Source: Clostridium cadaveris (GTDB taxonomy: Bacteria; Bacillota; Clostridia; Clostridiales; Clostridiaceae). From it: a stretch of 64,000 bases of DNA. The stretch is from contig NZ_CP076620.1 of NCBI RefSeq assembly GCF_020911725.1, forward strand, positions 3,337,001 through 3,401,000, in the 5' to 3' direction. The stretch's first letter is position 1, and each line of letters opens with the position of its first letter. The notes beneath the pieces are model-generated. The model ran no database searches and had not been told where the DNA came from. It saw nothing but the letters and a program-made list of their open reading frames with translations. Shown here one piece after another: positions 60,837 through 64,000 of this stretch. The position numbers were made by a program, and so were the translations under genes.

Positions 60837-61769
60837 CTATTCCTTAATATATTCTTTGCCTTGATAAATATCATTATCTTCCAAATATTTATCTATAGCA
60901 TTTAAAACTTCCCATTTCTTAAGACTCCACTGTGGCTCTATAAGCAAATCTCTTGGTGCATCTCCTGTGATTCTATGCACTACTACCTCTGGCGGTAATA
61001 ATGAAATAGCTTTGCTTATAAGCTCTATGTAATCTTCTTGGCTCATAAAATTCATTTGACCGTTTTCATACAGTCGTACCATTAATGTATCTTTCATTAG
61101 ATGTAGAAGGTGTATCTTTATTCCTTGTATATCTTTAGATGATAAATATCTGATAGTTTCTATCATATCATCTCTTTTCTCTTGTGGCAGGCCAAATATA
61201 GTGTGTACGACTACATCTATGCCTCTCTCTCTTAAATCTTTAACTGCCTTTTCAAATACTGGTAATTCATATCCTCGATTTATAAGTTTTGCAGTAGATT
61301 CTTTTGAAGTTTGAAGTCCAAGCTCTACCCATACATATACCTTTTGGTTAAATTCCTCTAAAAGGTCTAAAACTTCTTTGCTTAAACAATCTGGTCTAGT
61401 AGCTATTGCTAAAGCTACAACCCCTTCCTGTTCAATAGCTTCTGAATATTTTTCTCTAAGTACATCAATAGGTGCATATGTATTAGTATACGCCTGAAAG
61501 TACGCTATATATTTTCCACTTTTCCACTTTTTCATCATCATGTCTTTTATATCATTAAATTGATGTGTGATAGAAAAATTCCTGTTTCCAGCAAAGTCTC
61601 CAGATCCTCTTTCACTACAAAAGATGCATCCTCCTCGACTTATAGTCCCATCTCTATTAGGGCATGAAAATCCAGCATCAAGTGAAATTTTAAATACCTT
61701 TTCGCCAAATTTCTCTCTCAAGAAATAATTTAAACTATGGTATCTTTTGTCTCCCCATATTTTTTTCAT
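60837..61769 (-). CDS. Radical SAM protein, YhcC/TIGR01212 family
   Basis: A 310-residue radical SAM protein. The cluster cysteines are in FSCPNRDGTISRGGCIFCS, an unusual wide first spacing typical of TIGR01212 (E. coli YhcC). Further motifs are FQAYTNTYAP, VWVELGLQTS and HTIFGLPQE. The reaction is unknown; the family is broadly conserved, and a tRNA-related role has been suggested for relatives. It is not in an obvious operon. Confidence 0.93.
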   Translation of the reverse strand: MKKIWGDKRYHSLNYFLREKFGEKVFKISLDAGFSCPNRDGTISRGGCIFCSERGSGDFAGNRNFSITHQFNDIKDMMMKKWKSGKYIAYFQAYTNTYAPIDVLREKYSEAIEQEGVVALAIATRPDCLSKEVLDLLEEFNQKVYVWVELGLQTSKESTAKLINRGYELPVFEKAVKDLRERGIDVVVHTIFGLPQEKRDDMIETIRYLSSKDIQGIKIHLLHLMKDTLMVRLYENGQMNFMSQEDYIELISKAISLLPPEVVVHRITGDAPRDLLIEPQWSLKKWEVLNAIDKYLEDNDIYQGKEYIKE

Positions 61770-61824
61770 GCTGCTATCCTCACTATTTAAATAAATTTAA
61801 TTTTTCAATTATAAGTATACATTA

Positions 61825-62919
61825 TTATTTTTCAATCTTAAAGTCTTTTAAATTAATCTTTACCGATACAGGTGCAACTTTATTTTCCACATCATTGTAT
61901 TCCTTTTCTCTTGCACTTAAATATAAATTACTTTCATCAAATCTTTCGAAGAATATATCATATTTTTCAGACGGAAATTCTGATGATAAATTCTCCACTA
62001 TTATGTCTCCAGAATCAGAATTATAACATCTAATTTTTGTGGCTCCACTATCATCTTTATATTGAATCATTAAAAATTTTTCATCTTTAGAAAAAATCAA
62101 AAGTTCTACTTTTGCATCTTTTATAATGTCAAGTGGAAGTATCTCTTTTCCTATAGGAATCTCCCTTACATTGTTATTAAAGCTATCTCCTCCATTTCCT
62201 TTACCCTTTTTCTCCATATCCTCTACTTTTCCTTGTACCTTTAAATCATCCTCAAGTTTAACTATGGAAATAAAAGCGTCCTTATCTTCACTAGAAACTG
62301 CTATCTTCCCTCCAGAATAATTAAATGAGCTTAAAGCAAATTGAGTTTCAGGAGAAACTTGAGTTTCCTTGATTTTTTCTTTATCATCTTTAGGATAAGC
62401 ATATTGTGGAAGTCCTGCCTTATCTATAAGCAAATTAGTCTTAACATTATTTTTCTGTCTTATTCTAAGATTTTCACCTTCCTTAAAGCTTTCTTCTTCC
62501 TTAGATATTTTTACATCCTTTATCTTATATCCGTCATCAGTTTTTTGGACATTTATATCATGCTGTTCTAATATTGACACCACATTTTCCTTAGAATTTT
62601 TACATACCATTATTTTTACCATAGCACCATTAACAGCATTGCTTATCTCTTCCGTTTTCCATCCCATCATTCTTAAAGTATTATCAGGTTTTTCAAAATT
62701 TTCCTCTAAATCTAGATGCATAGCTTTTGCCTCATCATATTCTTCTTTAAATAAATGCTCCATGTAAGAGTCTATAAAGTTTATGACTTCTTTATTATTG
62801 AATACATCTATATTATTTTCCTTAGTCTCTTTATTTTTAGATAAACATGATGAAAACATTGTAACTAAAAAAATTCCTAAAATAGCAATCAAAAAAGATT
62901 TATAAAACTTTTTCCCCAT
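61825..62919 (-). CDS. Lipoprotein of unknown function
   Basis: A 364-residue predicted lipoprotein: signal and lipobox FSSC with Cys25. Residues 40-150 look like an NTF2/DUF4878-type helical fold (FIDSYMEHLFKEEYDEAKAM, KIMVCKNSKENVVSIL). Residues 190-364 are repetitive beta-strand sequence resembling a propeller-like sensor domain (VELLIFSKDEKFLMIQYKDDSG). Both ideas are resemblance only. AAAGGAG precedes the ATG. The gene is divergent from the YkvI-like gene. Confidence 0.85.
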   Translation of the reverse strand: MGKKFYKSFLIAILGIFLVTMFSSCLSKNKETKENNIDVFNNKEVINFIDSYMEHLFKEEYDEAKAMHLDLEENFEKPDNTLRMMGWKTEEISNAVNGAMVKIMVCKNSKENVVSILEQHDINVQKTDDGYKIKDVKISKEEESFKEGENLRIRQKNNVKTNLLIDKAGLPQYAYPKDDKEKIKETQVSPETQFALSSFNYSGGKIAVSSEDKDAFISIVKLEDDLKVQGKVEDMEKKGKGNGGDSFNNNVREIPIGKEILPLDIIKDAKVELLIFSKDEKFLMIQYKDDSGATKIRCYNSDSGDIIVENLSSEFPSEKYDIFFERFDESNLYLSAREKEYNDVENKVAPVSVKINLKDFKIEK

Positions 62920-63043
62920 AAAACTTCACTCCTTTTCTATATTTAATCATTTTTATTATTCCTCATTTATATATTTATATAGATAAAATAATTTTTATGG
63001 AAAAATTTCTTCTTCACATCACTAAGAAAGGAGGATACATTAA

Positions 63044-64000
63044 ATGAAAAATATGATAGGTTTAATCTTTCAATTAGCAGCTGTATTTGTAGGTACTATA
63101 GTAGGTGCTGGACTAGCATCAGGAAAAGAAATAACAAACTTTTTTGCTGCCTATGGGTTTCCAAGTTTCTTTGGGATTCTTTTGTGTGGGGTGCTTTACA
63201 TACTTATAGGTTCTCTAGTGTGTAAAATAAGCGTAAAGTACAATCTTCAATCCTACAATGAATTTATGACTTTTGTAAGCCCTAATTTTCTAGGAAAGCT
63301 TACAGGACTTATAACTTCATTGTTTCTTTTAAGCAGTGCTTCTATAATTTTGGCAGCCAGTGGTGCTCTTTTAAATCAATTTTTAGGAGTTCCTAAATGG
63401 GTAGGTATGATTTTAATGGGTATTTTCACTCTTTCAACTCTGCTAAAAGATACTCAAGGATTAGTCAAAATAAATACCTTTATAGTTCCTTGCTTAATCA
63501 CTATAATAATTACTATATTTTCTCTTTATATTTTTTTCTACAAAGATATAATAACTATATCTCACCTTGCTGCTATATCTTGTGAAAAAGATAATTGGTT
63601 TACATCAACTCTACTTTATACAGGTTTTAATCTTCTAAGTTGTACAGGAGTTCTTGTCCCATTAAGCAGAGAAATAAAAAACACAAAAGTTTTGACTACT
63701 GGAGTTGTAATTGGAGCAAGCATATTAACAATATTGTGTATTTTCTTAAACATAATGCTTATGCTTAATAAACCTTACATCTATGATTATGCGATACCTC
63801 TTCTCTATATAGCAAACAGATTTGGTAAACCTCTTCAAATAATGCTTTTAATGGTAATATGGTGTGAGATGTTTTCAACTCAAGTTTCTGATATCTACAG
63901 CATAAGTAAAACTTTAGACGAGAGATTTAAAATTCCATTTAAGAAAGGTATATTTTTGGTATTCTTAGTGACCATTCCTATATCTCAAATAGGATTTGGA
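63044..64000 (+). CDS. YkvI-like membrane transporter, truncated by the window end
   Basis: Open from ATG 63044 to the last base (319 codons, no stop). GGAGG is 9 nt before the ATG. It encodes about nine hydrophobic segments, starting MKNMIGLIFQLAAVFVGTIVGAGLASGKEI, with the GAGLASG motif of the YkvI family (LeuT/APC-type fold). The substrate is not known. The remaining C-terminal part lies outside the window. Confidence 0.88.
   Translation, partial: MKNMIGLIFQLAAVFVGTIVGAGLASGKEITNFFAAYGFPSFFGILLCGVLYILIGSLVCKISVKYNLQSYNEFMTFVSPNFLGKLTGLITSLFLLSSASIILAASGALLNQFLGVPKWVGMILMGIFTLSTLLKDTQGLVKINTFIVPCLITIIITIFSLYIFFYKDIITISHLAAISCEKDNWFTSTLLYTGFNLLSCTGVLVPLSREIKNTKVLTTGVVIGASILTILCIFLNIMLMLNKPYIYDYAIPLLYIANRFGKPLQIMLLMVIWCEMFSTQVSDIYSISKTLDERFKIPFKKGIFLVFLVTIPISQIGFG

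Overview
The window is chromosomal DNA from a low-GC, endospore-forming, anaerobic Firmicute, most likely Clostridium sensu stricto. Evidence: AT-rich sequence with strong AGGAGG ribosome sites, class III ribonucleotide reductase, a small clostridial ferredoxin, spmA/spmB, tRNA-sensing T-box leaders, and TPP and FMN riboswitches. Species cannot be fixed from the sequence alone. I saw no rRNA, tRNA, CRISPR array, prophage or replication origin.

Layout. 1-7 kb: nrdD, a DUF3048 lipoprotein, an MgtC protein, a degV-padR pair behind a palindromic promoter, and a TPP-riboswitch operon (thiT plus a thiamine-binding protein). 7-12 kb: ferredoxin, Mrp ATPase, lgt overlapping a lipoprotein gene, a membrane-anchored unknown protein, and a large Lys/Glu-repeat protein. 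12-20 kb: the conserved tatD-yabE-rnmV-rsmA block, separated from metG by a cold-shock gene and a DUF445 gene; metG has a Met T-box. 20-26 kb: aminopeptidase P, pheB, the threonine-degrading pair kbl-tdh, and a MATE exporter. 26-30 kb: FMN riboswitch and ribD-ribE-ribBA-ribH. 30-34 kb: a two-gene ABC exporter, spmA-spmB, and two small unknown genes. 34-39 kb: a complete BceRS-BceAB-type peptide-sensing and resistance module. 39-46 kb: a CcpA-like regulator, a long (type 2) ileS with an Ile T-box, a GH25 lysozyme, a DusA-type dihydrouridine synthase, and a BFD-like protein. 46-52 kb: pyrC-pyrK-pyrD and a YjiH-like transporter. 52-64 kb: ABC-F protein, rRNA methyltransferase, an intact IS256-family element, a comB-like gene with a PucR regulator, a broken small gene, a radical SAM protein, a lipoprotein, and a YkvI-like transporter cut by the window end.

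Most of the sequence is ordinary core genome with very readable regulation: several near-consensus sigma-A promoters, two T-boxes with readable specifier codons, two riboswitches and many intrinsic terminators. The accessory signals most worth attention are these. (1) An IS256-family copy sits in the loop of a terminator hairpin with an 8-bp target duplication, and its left end carries its own terminator. (2) A ~38-nt dispersed repeat occurs three times, each time shortly 3' of a gene and in that gene's orientation. (3) Palindromic operators lie at degV-padR and upstream of bceAB. (4) Four ATGCAT sites lie upstream of the YjiH gene. (5) A 53-codon gene carries one in-frame stop. (6) A 59-residue glycine-zipper protein follows the riboflavin operon. 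I did not find a convincing large undescribed multi-gene system; the best candidates for new biology are these small elements and the unknown proteins.
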